This document shows positions 54,430 to 64,000 of a stretch of DNA of 64,000 nt, piece by piece (within the stretch, counting starts at the first letter, position 1; every line of letters begins with the position of its first letter). The notes below the pieces were generated by a model. That model saw only the letters and a list, made by a program, of their open reading frames with translations. It made no database searches and was not told where the DNA came from. Made by a program: the position numbers and the translations under genes. Source of the DNA: Stomoxys calcitrans (taxonomy: Eukaryota; Arthropoda; Insecta; Diptera; Muscidae). The stretch covers positions 191,734,206-191,798,205 of the forward strand of contig NC_081554.1 in the NCBI RefSeq assembly GCF_963082655.1, written 5' to 3'.

Positions 54430-55463
54430 ATGAACTTTTGTCCAATATATGCTAAAATAACACTTAAATACTAAAAAAATCACTCACAAACCATTTTGTA
54501 GTTAAATTTTTTGAAATTTCTTAAATTATTTTGTGCGCGAGGTTGCTATTACAAGTCACTAAGATTTTCACTAATTTTAAATAAAAACTCATCAAAATAT
54601 GATACAGGGTTATGAGGTTTTAAAAAAGTCATCACCCCAATGTACAATAGTTGTATTTCCATCTTTGATAAAATGTAGGTCAAATATATAGCAAGGGTGA
54701 AGACATTTTTGCAACACTTGAATACTTTTTCCAACACTTCCTATATACGAGTATGTATGCACGTTTTAGCTTACCTTAAAATTGTCTTCATATCCGGCAT
54801 TTTGAAACGCATTCTATTTTTGCTGATAGAAAAGAGCACTTAGACCGTTCCTGTCCTTCTCATCTATGAAACTAAACTGTTAATGTATTGCACACAAAAT
54901 TTCACTATTGCACTTTTCCAACGATTAAAATCTGGAAGAAAAGAAACAAAACACTAGAATTAGCGCAAAAACATATAGAAATACCAAATGCCAATAAAAA
55001 AATAAGAATTAAAAAAGTAAATAAAAAAAATAGATCAGACACATATAAGTAGTGATACAAAAACACCGTGAACATCACTGACCACCCATAAAAAGAATTT
55101 TAATAACCACTTCTTGTCGCCTTTGTTGTTAATCAAATCACAAACATGGATTTTATGACGTACCGATTAAATGGGGCGTTATGGTCACAAAAATACGAAT
55201 CAAAAACAAAAGCAACAAACATCAATGAATTTTCAAATCTCAAATGCCACCTTATCAGTCATACCTCGTTTACGGGGAAATAAAATACCAAAAAAAAAAC
55301 AAAGACATATCATTTCAATATTAAGAACTAATAAAAAACAAGCATGGCAATTTCGGCAAAGAGAGATTTAAATGATCGAGGTCGAAGAAAAGAATATTGG
55401 AGGGTTGCTTTCCATGTGAAGGAAAACCAATGCAATGCTCATTAAACACACTGAGAGAAAACA
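54430..55463. other. Unique AT-rich stretch, no supportable gene
   Basis: Only short frames are present. The plus frame at 55171-55371 is Lys/Gln-rich and unconvincing. Confidence 0.4.
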
Positions 55464-56975
55464 TGTAAAACGGTGTTAAGTTCGGTCAGGCCGAACTTTG
55501 GATACCCACTCCTCGGGTTAAACTGTAAACCACCTTTCGTCGTAATCCGGTGAAAAATGCATAATTTATGGCCCCATTACAGCTATATCGAAATATTGTC
55601 CGATTTGGACCAAACTCGACATGGATATTGAGTGGTCTAAGTACAAGTCAATGTTCAATTTTATAGAACAAAATATTTGTATACAAATATAGACCGATCT
55701 GAACCATATACGACACGAATGTCTTAAAGCCTAACATAAGTCATTGTGTTAAATTTCAGCGAAATCGGATTATAAATGTGCCTTTTATGGAGGCAAGACT
55801 TTAAATCGAGAGATCGGTCTATATGGCAGCTATATCCAAATCTGAACCGATCTGGGCCAAAATGAAGCTGGATGTCAAAGGCCCTAACACAACTCACCGT
55901 CTCAAGTTTTGGAGAAATCGGAAATTAAATGCATCTTTTATGGGCCCAACACGTTTAATCGAGAGATCAGTCTATATGCCAACTATATCCAAATCTAGAC
56001 CGATCTTAATCAAATTAAAGAAGAATGTTAAAGGGCCTAACACATATCACTGTCCCAAATTTCAGCGAAATCGGACAATAAACGCGCCTTTTATTGACGA
56101 AAGACCTTAAATCGAAAGATGGGTCTATATGGCATCTATATCCAAATCTGGACTGATCTGTGCCATATTGCAGAAGTATGTCGAGGGGCTTAACACAACT
56201 CACTGTCCCAAATTTCGGCGACATCGAACAAAAAATGCTCTTGTTATGGGCCCAAGATCTTAAATCGAGAGATCGGTCTATATGGCAGCTATATCCAAAT
56301 CTGGACCTTTCGGGGCCAAATTGAAGAAGGATGTCGAATGGCCTAACACAATTCACTGTCTTAAATTTAAGTAAAATCGGATAATAAATGTGGGCTTAAA
56401 GGTCTTAAGCCCTTAAATCGGCAGACTGGTCTATATGGGGGCTATGTCAAGATAGAGAGCGATATAGTTCATCTTGAATCTTAACCTGCCTATGGACAAA
56501 AAAAATCTATGCAAAGTTTCAGCTCAATATCTCTATTTTTAAAGGCTGTAGAGTGATTTGAACAGACAGACCGACGGATGGACATGGCTGGATCGTCTTG
56601 GATTTTAACGACGATCAAGAATATAAAGGGTGATTATATAGCTTTTTTTTTTTTTTTTTTTTTTTTTGGAAACGTTATTTTGAACTGCTCATACACATTT
56701 CGTGTTTTGTTTCACAGTCAAACATCTTCAGTTTGGTCTATAGTTTGACCATGTATCGTCTTACAAAGGAATACTTTTATTATCAAATTGCTTGTTCTTT
56801 TAAGAAACTTCATCGCGCGATTCTTCCATATTGCGACGAAGCTCATTTTTGGCTCAATGCGTAGGTAGATAAGCAGAATTGTCGATTTGGGAGCGAAAAT
56901 GAGCCAGAAACATTGCAAGAGCTACAAATGCATACAGCATACATGCATATACCCACATCGTTCGGTATAAAAACG
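55464..56975 (-). mobile_element. DINE-1-like element, subfamily B, interrupted in its head by a mariner remnant
   Basis: The tail at the left is 'ATGTAAAACGGTGTTAAGTT', 'CGGTCAGGCCGAACTTTGGA'. Five monomers lead to the head, which stops at 'ACGACGATCAAGAATATAAA' (56617-56636) and resumes at 'TGCATATACCCACATCGTTC' (about 56945). Confidence 0.75.
56637..56944 (+). pseudogene. mariner-type transposase remnant (N-terminal scrap joined to a DDE segment)
   Basis: From ATG at 56751 the frame reads MYRLTKEYFYYQIACSFKKL, then a large internal deletion joins it to CDEAHFWLNA, a stop, and VDKQNCRFGSENEP. The second part matches the S-D-E-A-H-F-W-L-N-G-x-V-N-K-Q-N-C-R motif around the second catalytic Asp of mariner-like transposases. 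It is preceded by 'GGGTGATTATATAGC' and a 27-base T run. It is dead and is inserted in the DINE head. Confidence 0.65.
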
Positions 56976-57229
56976 TTGAAAAAAATTTCAAAAAATTAAG
57001 AATTTTCTACAAAATAATTAACAAAAAAACGATATTGCAAAATTTTTTCTGCGAATTTAAGTTTAGAAAAAAAAATTTTATAATAAAATTTTGCACATAT
57101 TTCTTTAAAAAAAAAATTTGAAAAACAATTTTTCGTAACAAAAAAATTAATGTTTATATTTTAAAATTTCCAATTTCAATTTCCAATATCTCTGCGTCCC
57201 TATGTTCAGATATTCCCAAAAAATCTATT
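56976..57229. other. AT-rich low-complexity spacer
   Basis: Long A and T runs, nothing else seen. Confidence 0.5.
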
Positions 57230-58702
57230 TTTTTATACGACTAAGATCCCATAAAGTATATATATTCTTGTTCGTCATGACATTTTAAGTCGACTTAATC
57301 ATGTCCGTCCGCCCGTCCGTCTGTCCGTCCGTTCGTGTGTCTGTCAAAAGCACGCTAACTTTCGAAGGAATAAAGCTAGCGGCTTGAAATTTTGCACAAA
57401 TACTTCTTATTTGTGTAGGTCGGTGGGGATTATAAATGGGCCATATCGGTCCATGTTTTGGTATAGATGCCATATAAACCGATCTCGGATCTTGACTTCT
57501 TGAGCCACTAGAGGGCGCAGTTCTTATCCGATTTGGCTGAAATTTGGCATGAGGTGTTTTATTATGACTTATAACAACTGTGCTGAGTATAATTGAAATC
57601 GGTCTATAACCTGATATAGCTGTCATATTAGCCGATGTCGGGTCTTGACTTCTTGAGCCACTAGAGGGCACAATTCTTATCCGATTTGGCTGAAGATTAG
57701 CATGTGTTCTATTATGACTTCCAACACTTGTGCTAAATAAAGTTCAAATCGGTCCATAACTTCATATAGCTGTCATATAAACCGATCTCGGGTCTTGACT
57801 TCTTGAGCCACTAGAGGGCACAATTCTTATCCGATTTGGTTGAAATTTTGCATGAGGTGTTTTATTATGACTTACAACAACTGTGCTGAGTATGGTTTAA
57901 ATCGGTCGATAACCTGATATAGCTGCCATATAAACCGATCTCGGGTCATCACTTGAGAGCGCAGTTCTTATCCGATTTGGCTGAAATTTTGCATGAGGTA
58001 TTTTATTATGACTTACAACAACTGTGCTGAGTATGGTTAAAATCGAGCCATAACCTGATATAGCCGCCATATAAACCGATCTTGGATCATGACTTCTTGA
58101 GCCGCCAGTGGGCGTAATTATTATCCGACTTGGACGAAATTTAGTACAACGGCTTCTCCCATGACCTTCAACATACGTGTCAAATATGGTTCGAATCGGT
58201 CCATAGCCTGATATATTGGGCTGCCCCAAAATAATTGCGAATTTTTCATATATTCGGCGTTGACAAATTTTTTCACAGCTTGTGACTCTGTAATTGCATT
58301 CTTTCTTCTGTCAGTTATCAGCTGTTACTTTTAGCTTGCTTTAGAAAAAAAGTGTAAAAAAAGTATATTTGATTAAAGTTCATTCTAAGTTTTATTAAAA
58401 ATGCATTTACTTTCTTTTAAAAAATCCGCAATTACTTTTTGGGCAACCCAATAGCTCCCACATCAACCGATCTCTCTATATTACTTCTTAAGACCCTAAA
58501 GGACACAATTCTTACTCTTTGGTCTCCAACATTCAGTTCAGACCGGACCATAACTTGACATAGCTTCAATACTATAGCAATTCATTTCTTTTATCCTTTG
58601 TTTTCCTATAAAGAGATATCGGGAAAAGAACTCGGCAAATGCGATCTATGGTGAAGGGTATATAAGATTCGGCCCAGCCGAACTTAGCACGCTTTTACTT
58701 GT
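57230..58702 (+). mobile_element. DINE-1-like element, subfamily A, with a mariner MITE in its last monomer
   Basis: The head begins inside block A ('GATCCCATAAAGTATATATA'). Six monomers of the 'GGGTCTTGACTTCTTGAGCC' type follow. The MITE splits the phrase 'CCTGATATAGCTCCC' (58209-58460). The tail is 'GATTCGGCCCAGCCGAACTT', 'GCTTTTACTTG'. Confidence 0.85.
58216..58451. mobile_element. mariner-type MITE, 236 bp, with TA target duplication
   Basis: The ends are TTGGGCTGCCCCAAAATAAT and the inverted ATTACTTTTTGGGCAACCCAA. TA at 58214-58215 and 58452-58453 flank it. Removing the element and one TA restores a normal DINE monomer, a clean record of insertion. Confidence 0.9.
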
Positions 58703-59757
58703 CTTTTTTTTTTTGTTCACTACTGACCCAATGCATTTTTGACCCAGTTTCTTTTCCTTTTTATTTTGTTCCATATCAAAAACTAAATTTGCCATACAAT
58801 AGAAACTTAATTAACTTTAAAATTTACTCTAGCATTAAACGAAACAATTTGAAAAACACAAAAATCATTATCCAATGATGAAATCGACAACATGGTTTAA
58901 CACAAAGTCCCCCTAAGGCTTTAGTTTATTATTGTTTTAGATTTAATTAAATGACATCTTATCTCTTTCCGATGATCTTTTCTGGTGTTGCGTTTTTTTT
59001 TTTTCGTTAGGGGTTTAGAGAATTAAATGAAGCTTCAGGCTTTTTGGGCTGCTAAATTTGTTTATGTAACTATGAAATGCGTAGAAGACAGGCCTTACAA
59101 TTCTTGTGCTTCTCGTTCTTTTGTCATAGTTTACATTACAAAATCAATAAATAATATTAATTGGTTCTTAATTTATGTAGTAGCCATACTGACAGCTTAG
59201 GGTCAGGTTCAAAACATGTAACTCTCTCTGTTCATGAGAGTGTGCGTATCATCTGTTGGTAAGGAAAAACCGAGCCTTTACATTGTATTTCTTTCATTTT
59301 TTCAGTTTAGTTTTTTTAAGCCATAGAACAAATGATGTTGGTTCTGTCCTATATCGGCATTGGAGCGTAAATTTTAGCACCCGTTTTGATGTATTTGTTG
59401 TTACTTCATCACTTGTGGAGCTTTAGCCATTGGACATAGCAAAGAACTAAATTCAAAAACAATGTTTTTTTGAAAAAAGTTTAAAATAAAGACATGACGA
59501 CATTCCCACGATCGACATATGCCAATGATGATCATGATGTTGGCGATAGTGATTATGTGAATACAAGGTTTTCAAAAAAACAACCAAAGAAAGAATCAAA
59601 ACGGAAACTGAATTCTGAATACTGAAAAGAGACTTATTGGCAGATTGCAATGAGAGTATGGTTGTTGAAATGATTCCTCAAGGGAAAATAAATGTAATTT
59701 CCAAAATTAAAAGCGTGCTAAATTAAGTAGGGCCAAACTTAAGATGCCTCCTTTATA
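58703..59757. other. Unique AT-rich stretch ending in a DINE tail fragment
   Basis: No gene is seen. 59711-59752 ('AAAAGCGTGCTAAATTAAGT', 'AGGGCCAAACTTAAGATGCC') is a minus-oriented element tail, into which the next MITE is inserted. Confidence 0.45.
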
Positions 59758-59994
59758 TTGGGTTGCCAAAAAGTTATTGCGGATTTTTTAAAAGAAGGTA
59801 AATGCATTTTTAATAAAACTTAGAATGAACTTTAATAAAATATACTTTTTTTACACTTTTTTTCTAAGGCAAGCTAAAAGAAACAGCAGATATCTGATAG
59901 AAAAAAGAATGCAATTACAGAGTCACAAGCCGTTGAAAAAATTTGTCAACGCCGACTATATGAAAAATCCGCAATTACTTTTTGGGCAACCCAA
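59758..59994. mobile_element. mariner-type MITE, 237 bp, opposite orientation
   Basis: Interior sequence is the reverse complement of the copies at 13236 and 58216. TA duplicates flank it (59756-59757 and 59995-59996). The plus frame 59825-60031 crosses it and is not a gene. Confidence 0.9.
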
Positions 59995-60109
59995 TATAAT
60001 TTGCCACATCATTTATGAAAGAACATCCTGAAGGTGTTTCTTTCAGTTCAATTTCATGACCAAAATCATCCTAAGGTATATTACTTCATTCGATAATAAA
60101 ATCTTTCTA

Positions 60110-60430
60110 CCTGGGAAGCATGGATTCTCGTCTTGACCTACATTCGTCATCATAGTCAAGAGGCAGATCTCTGTTTTATTTTTTTCAGAGTTAACTTTGA
60201 GAGCCATCGTTGCGACTCAGTGATATGGGGATTCCCAAGACCCTATCGATTCTAGTATTTGGTTTCCTTATCCTTAGAAGTAATAATATATTGTCTGCAT
60301 CGCACACTGATTTAAATTCATCATCGGCAATTGTCCTCAGCATTTCATTTATTTTAGTCACCAAGAGAAGTGTTCAAGAAACACACCCTGCGTGTGTCCT
60401 GTAAATCCTCGTATCTCACCTCTATACCAT
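60110..60430 (-). pseudogene. Non-LTR reverse transcriptase fragment
   Basis: Minus-strand frames give 'TKINEMLRTIADDEF' then 'KSVCDADNILLLLRIRK', a decayed Y-A-D-D (here CDAD). Downstream, 'ALKVNSEKNKTEICLLT' is the next palm strand. This order and wording match the remnant at 15210-16195, so both come from the same element lineage. Confidence 0.6.
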
Positions 60431-60567
60431 GAGACCCCCTTCATAACCATATATTCCTCAACATGTGTCTTATCCAGTCTCTGAAAGCCTGGACAAAGAA
60501 TAATAATTCGGTTCTAAGATTATTAAAGACCCCCAAATATGTCAATCTAAGCATCAAAGAATTCTCT

Positions 60568-60818
60568 CCAAACTTCTCACATATCCATGGGTGCAGTCCG
60601 ATTCAAGTTTAAGCTCAATGATAAGGGGTCTCCTTTTTATAGCCGAGTCCGAACGCAGCCGATAGAAGTTTTACATGGCATAGTACCTCACAAATGTTTC
60701 CAGCATTAGGAGGGAAAAACCACCGCTCACAATTTTTTTTGATGGTCCCGCCAGGATTCGAACCTAGGCGTTCAGCGGGATAGGCGGAAATGCTAACCTC
60801 TGCGCTACGGTGGCCTCC
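60568..60818 (-). mobile_element. tRNA-derived SINE, 3' end shortened
   Basis: The tRNA-like head is at the right ('GGAGGCCACCGTAGCGCAGA' on the minus strand at 60818). The body is present. The 'GAACATTCCACT' module at the 3' end is missing. Confidence 0.75.
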
Positions 60819-62076
60819 ATTTTACTACTTTAGGGTATAGAAAATTGAAATTTTATTCAGTCTGCCTGTCTGTTAACACACCCACAAATGGACATGTAGG
60901 CCGATCGGGACTAGGTCAAAGGAGTTTTGTGCAGGCACCTGCCGTGTTGGCTTACTTCTGCAGGGCTTTTAACCCCGGGTGAATATAATGCGTCTACCAA
61001 CGGCCATACATGACCGAAACCAACACGATATAGCTGAGAGCACAACACAAGCTGAAGCATTGAGGTCCGATCTGTGTGGTGTTTATTGCTGTCACGAGAA
61101 GCTTAGCTTTGAGTTATTGGGCGCGTCGACAGGTTGCGGATAGTGGAATGCTACATACAGAGTAGCTGCAAAGGCAGTCGCAGACAATCAGCGGTATCGA
61201 GCGGAGAGTCTCAGTGAGAGGTCGGGTGGCACCGGCTCTTGCACAAATACTGAGTGCCTATAATGCCCGTTATGACAAGGCGAGTTGTTGTCGTCTTTAA
61301 ATAACCAATGGTCACCTTATTCCCGCGGCGAATAGTCCTTTGGACCGGAACGAGCTTACTCACCTACAGTAGCTTGACGAGGATCGCCACATCCACATGA
61401 AAATGTGTTTACAATAACAACCCAAACCAGCATGAGTACCAATCCGATCCTACGTTTATTTGGACGTGATCTTCATTTTGGTTAGAAGCGGAGCATCATC
61501 TAAAACTTCTTCCGATATATGGTTCTCGGCAGCCGGTTGGTTACATGCAAAACCACACCGAATATCGAAATGCCCTTCCTGTGATTTTAGGTCTAAACCA
61601 CAGCCACGACTTTGCTTCCAACTGGGGCCTCACCTTAGCCAGGCTGGAACCGAAGTTCCAGGACCTTCTGACTCCCGGGGTAGCAGATTAAACACTCTGG
61701 CCCGACCACATAGTCAAACTACTTCCAGTTGAACACCAAACAGTTCCGGACACCTAGTGATCATCCCACAGCAACTGTACAAAAAATAGGTGGCATAACC
61801 CAAAATGACTCAGCAAAAGACTCGTCCAAACCACTACACGTTATACATTCTGCTATTCACAAGTAATACCAGCGACGCCGCGTAAAAAACATTGAAACCA
61901 ACAGCTAATCTCGTACCCAGGAGATCAATTGTTCAGAAACATCCCAAAAAAACAGGTGGGGATCGATCGGGACAATTTGAGACTCAGATATTGACAGTAG
62001 AAAACGAATCTGATATGAATATTAGGGACAAAGTATCTGGAGGACGTCGCCGCCGCCTAAAGTATACGGCTAATTT
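60819..62076. other. Less AT-rich stretch, probably retroelement-derived; no gene assigned
   Basis: 60950-61420 and 61440-61760 have balanced base composition unlike unique flanks ('GGTGGCACCGGCTCTTGCAC', 'CCCGCGGCGAATAGTCCTTT'). The frames are short and match no domain I can name. It may be the 5' untranslated or ORF1 region of a non-LTR element. Confidence 0.35.
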
Positions 62077-63122
62077 GTATACCCACCACCGTAGGATAGG
62101 GGGTATATTCATTTACTCATTCCGTTTGCAACACATCGAAATATAAATTTCCGTCCCTACAAAGTGTATATATTTCGGATCGTCGTAAAATTCTAACACG
62201 ATTTAACGATGTCCGTGTGTCTGCCCGTCCGTCTGTTGTAATCACTCTGCAGCCTTAAAAACTTTAAGATATTGAGCTCAAATTTAGCACGATACATCTT
62301 TTTGATGTACGCTGGTTAAGTTTTTGGAACGGGCTAAATCGGACCATATTTGGATATAGCTGCTATATAGACCGATCTGCCGATAAAGGGTCAAATGCCC
62401 ATAAATGCTTTATTTTTATCAGATTTCGCCGAAATTTAAAACAGTGAGTAGTTTTAGGCCTCCCGACATCTGACCCAAATATGGTTCAGATCGAACTATA
62501 TTTAGATATAGCTGCCATATAGACCGATGTGCCGATAAGTGGCCTGAAGCCCATAAAAGCTTTATTTATTACCCGATTTCGCTGACATTTGAAACAGTAG
62601 GTTATTTAAATCCTTCCGACATCTGACCGAAATATGGTTCAGGTCGGACTATATTAAGATATAGCTGCCATTTAGATCAATCTTCCGATTAAGGGTCTGA
62701 AGCCAATAAAAGCTTTATTTTTTTAACCGATTTCCCTGAAATTTAAAACATTGAGTAATTTTACGCCTGCCAACATAGGACCCAAATATGGTTCAGATCG
62801 GACTATATTCATCCGATCAGACTGTCATATAGACCGACCTGCCGATAAAGGGTCTGAAGCCCATAAAAGCTCTATTTGTGAAGCCCATAAAAGCTCTATT
62901 TGTTATCCGACTTCGCTGAAATTTAAAACAGTGAGTTTTTTTAAGCCTTCCGATATGTGACGTAAATATGGTTTAGATCGAACTATATTTAGATATAGCT
63001 GCCATACAGACCGATCTTCCGATAAAGGGTCTGAAGCGAATAAAAGCTCTATTTATTATCCGATTTCGCTGAAATTTGAAAAATTTTCGGGCCGGCTGAA
63101 CTTAATGTCTTTTTACTTGTTA
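62077..63122 (+). mobile_element. DINE-1-like element, subfamily C, end to end
   Basis: The head is 'TACCCACCACCGTAGGATAG' with 'CAAAGTGTATATATTTCGGA'. Five monomers ('GGGTCTGAAGCCCATAAAAG') follow, one with a 24 bp local duplication (62867-62899). The tail is 'CGGGCCGGCTGAACTTAATG', 'TTTTTACTTGTT'. It is the reverse orientation of the copy at 6632-7681. Confidence 0.85.
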
Positions 63123-63675
63123 AATTTTCGGCCCTCGGACCCTCTTCCTTACCTCTTCAAAAAAAAAACCCCCGATACCGGAGATGAAGGCACCGATTTA
63201 TGCAAATGTTTGTTTCTTAAATTTTTAGGTAACCCAAAAAAGATTTTAAACCAATTTTTGAGTCAAAGAACCTGGGGGAACGCACGACCCAATATGGATA
63301 TCAAATTGCAGCTCATTTAAAGTAGAGTACGAATTTGATATGAAAAATAAAATCCGTTAAAAGGACACGTAAGGGGGCAAATTAAACGTCCTTCACTTGG
63401 AATGTAGGCCGATAGGGACAATGTAGGACTCTTATTAAAGGTCTTAGAGGGTAAAGCTAAAATCTGCCAACGAAACCTATATGGGACTCAATTGACATGC
63501 CTTTGAGTGTAAAATGTTAAAAGAGGTGTAGGGGCCGACCATCCCCTAAAAATGTCAAAATTTTCATCGAAACTGCCATGGGAAGTATGTGGGGGTAGAA
63601 TGTGATTCTTTTATATTCTTGTATCCACTATGGTACCTTCATGACATGATTTTGAAAAATGATACAAAATTTAGA
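63123..63675. repeat. Family D repeat
   Basis: It has 'GATATCAAATTGCAGCTCAT', 'GTACGAATTTGATATGAAAA' and 'GGACTCAATTGACATGCCTT'. The accidental frame at 63105-63320 spans a poly-A run. Confidence 0.55.
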
Positions 63676-63679
63676 CCAT

Positions 63680-64000
63680 CTTATACCCACCACCATAAGA
63701 TGTGGTATACTTATCTAGTCATTCCTCTTGATCGTCTCGCCATTCTGAGTCGATCTAGCCATGTCCGTTCGTCCGTCCGTCTGTCGAAATCACGATAGCG
63801 GTTAAACCCGTAAAGCTAGCCACTTAAATTTTGCACAGTTATTTAGTTTTGATATACGTCAATGGGGATTGCAAATGGGCCATATCGGTTCAGATTTGGA
63901 AATAGCTTCCATATAAACTAATCTCCCGATTTGACTTCTTGAGCCCTTACGAGCAGCAATTTTTGTCAGATTTGGCTGAAGTTTTGGATATTGTGTTCTG
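63680..64000 (+). mobile_element. DINE-1-like element, subfamily A, cut by window edge
   Basis: The head is 'TACCCACCACCATAAGATGT'. The usual AAAGTATATATA motif is deleted; 'CTTGATCGTCTCGCCATTCT' follows directly. One monomer is present before the window ends. Confidence 0.75.

Overview
This window is from an insect genome, most likely a calyptrate fly of the house fly/stable fly group (Muscidae). The signs are spliced genes with short introns, AT-rich DNA, several hundred copies of fly-type interspersed monomers, tRNA-derived SINEs, short mariner relatives and decayed non-LTR retrotransposons. The species is inferred from repeat style only. There are no bacterial features.

Genes are few and mostly sit in the first 20 kb. 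Three of them look like one paralogous family of small secreted alpha-helical proteins: a terminal exon at 2072-2404 (+), a two-exon gene at 7933-8772 (-) and a two-exon gene at 17542-18348 (-). The two complete members share a tiny intron (63 and 66 bp) splitting the signal peptide at the same place. Each mature protein is three degenerate repeats of about 73 residues. I do not recognise this family. Between them lies an intronless gene for a very acidic secreted protein (5865-6323, -). A second locus, on the minus strand between about 34.8 and 27.6 kb, has a Thr-rich exon ending in a thrombospondin type 1 repeat (27649-28265). Two possible upstream exons (32475-32562 and 34769-34838, the latter carrying a signal-peptide core) may belong to it.

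Most of the rest is repeats. The dominant class has a head resembling the conserved block A of Drosophila DINE-1/INE-1 (Helitron-derived) elements, a body of tandem ~150-180 bp monomers built around 'ATAGCTGCCATATA', and a tail with a GGCC-rich palindrome ending near TTTACTTGTT. At least three monomer subfamilies occur, in both orientations. Nested in or beside them are tRNA-derived SINEs, three ~235 bp mariner MITEs, two mariner transposase fragments, several fragments of non-LTR retrotransposon coding sequence (ORF1/endonuclease, reverse transcriptase, RNase H, C terminus), another 'CTCAAAT' repeat family, and a 457 bp foldback.

The most unusual non-coding structures are: a 2.1 kb array of a 19 bp unit (24.56-26.68 kb) and two arrays of a 17 bp unit (41.1 and 43.2 kb), both built from two alternating short palindromes; a cluster of eight TATCGATA sites (22.07-22.58 kb); and a ~30 bp AT-rich satellite at two places (30.2 and 33.2 kb). 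Unique, gene-poor stretches (about 9.1-12.2, 28.3-29.3, 31.9-33.2, 38.9-41.1, 43.5-44.9, 48.6-50.5, 54.4-55.4 and 58.7-59.7 kb) hold no coding region I can support, but small exons could be missed.
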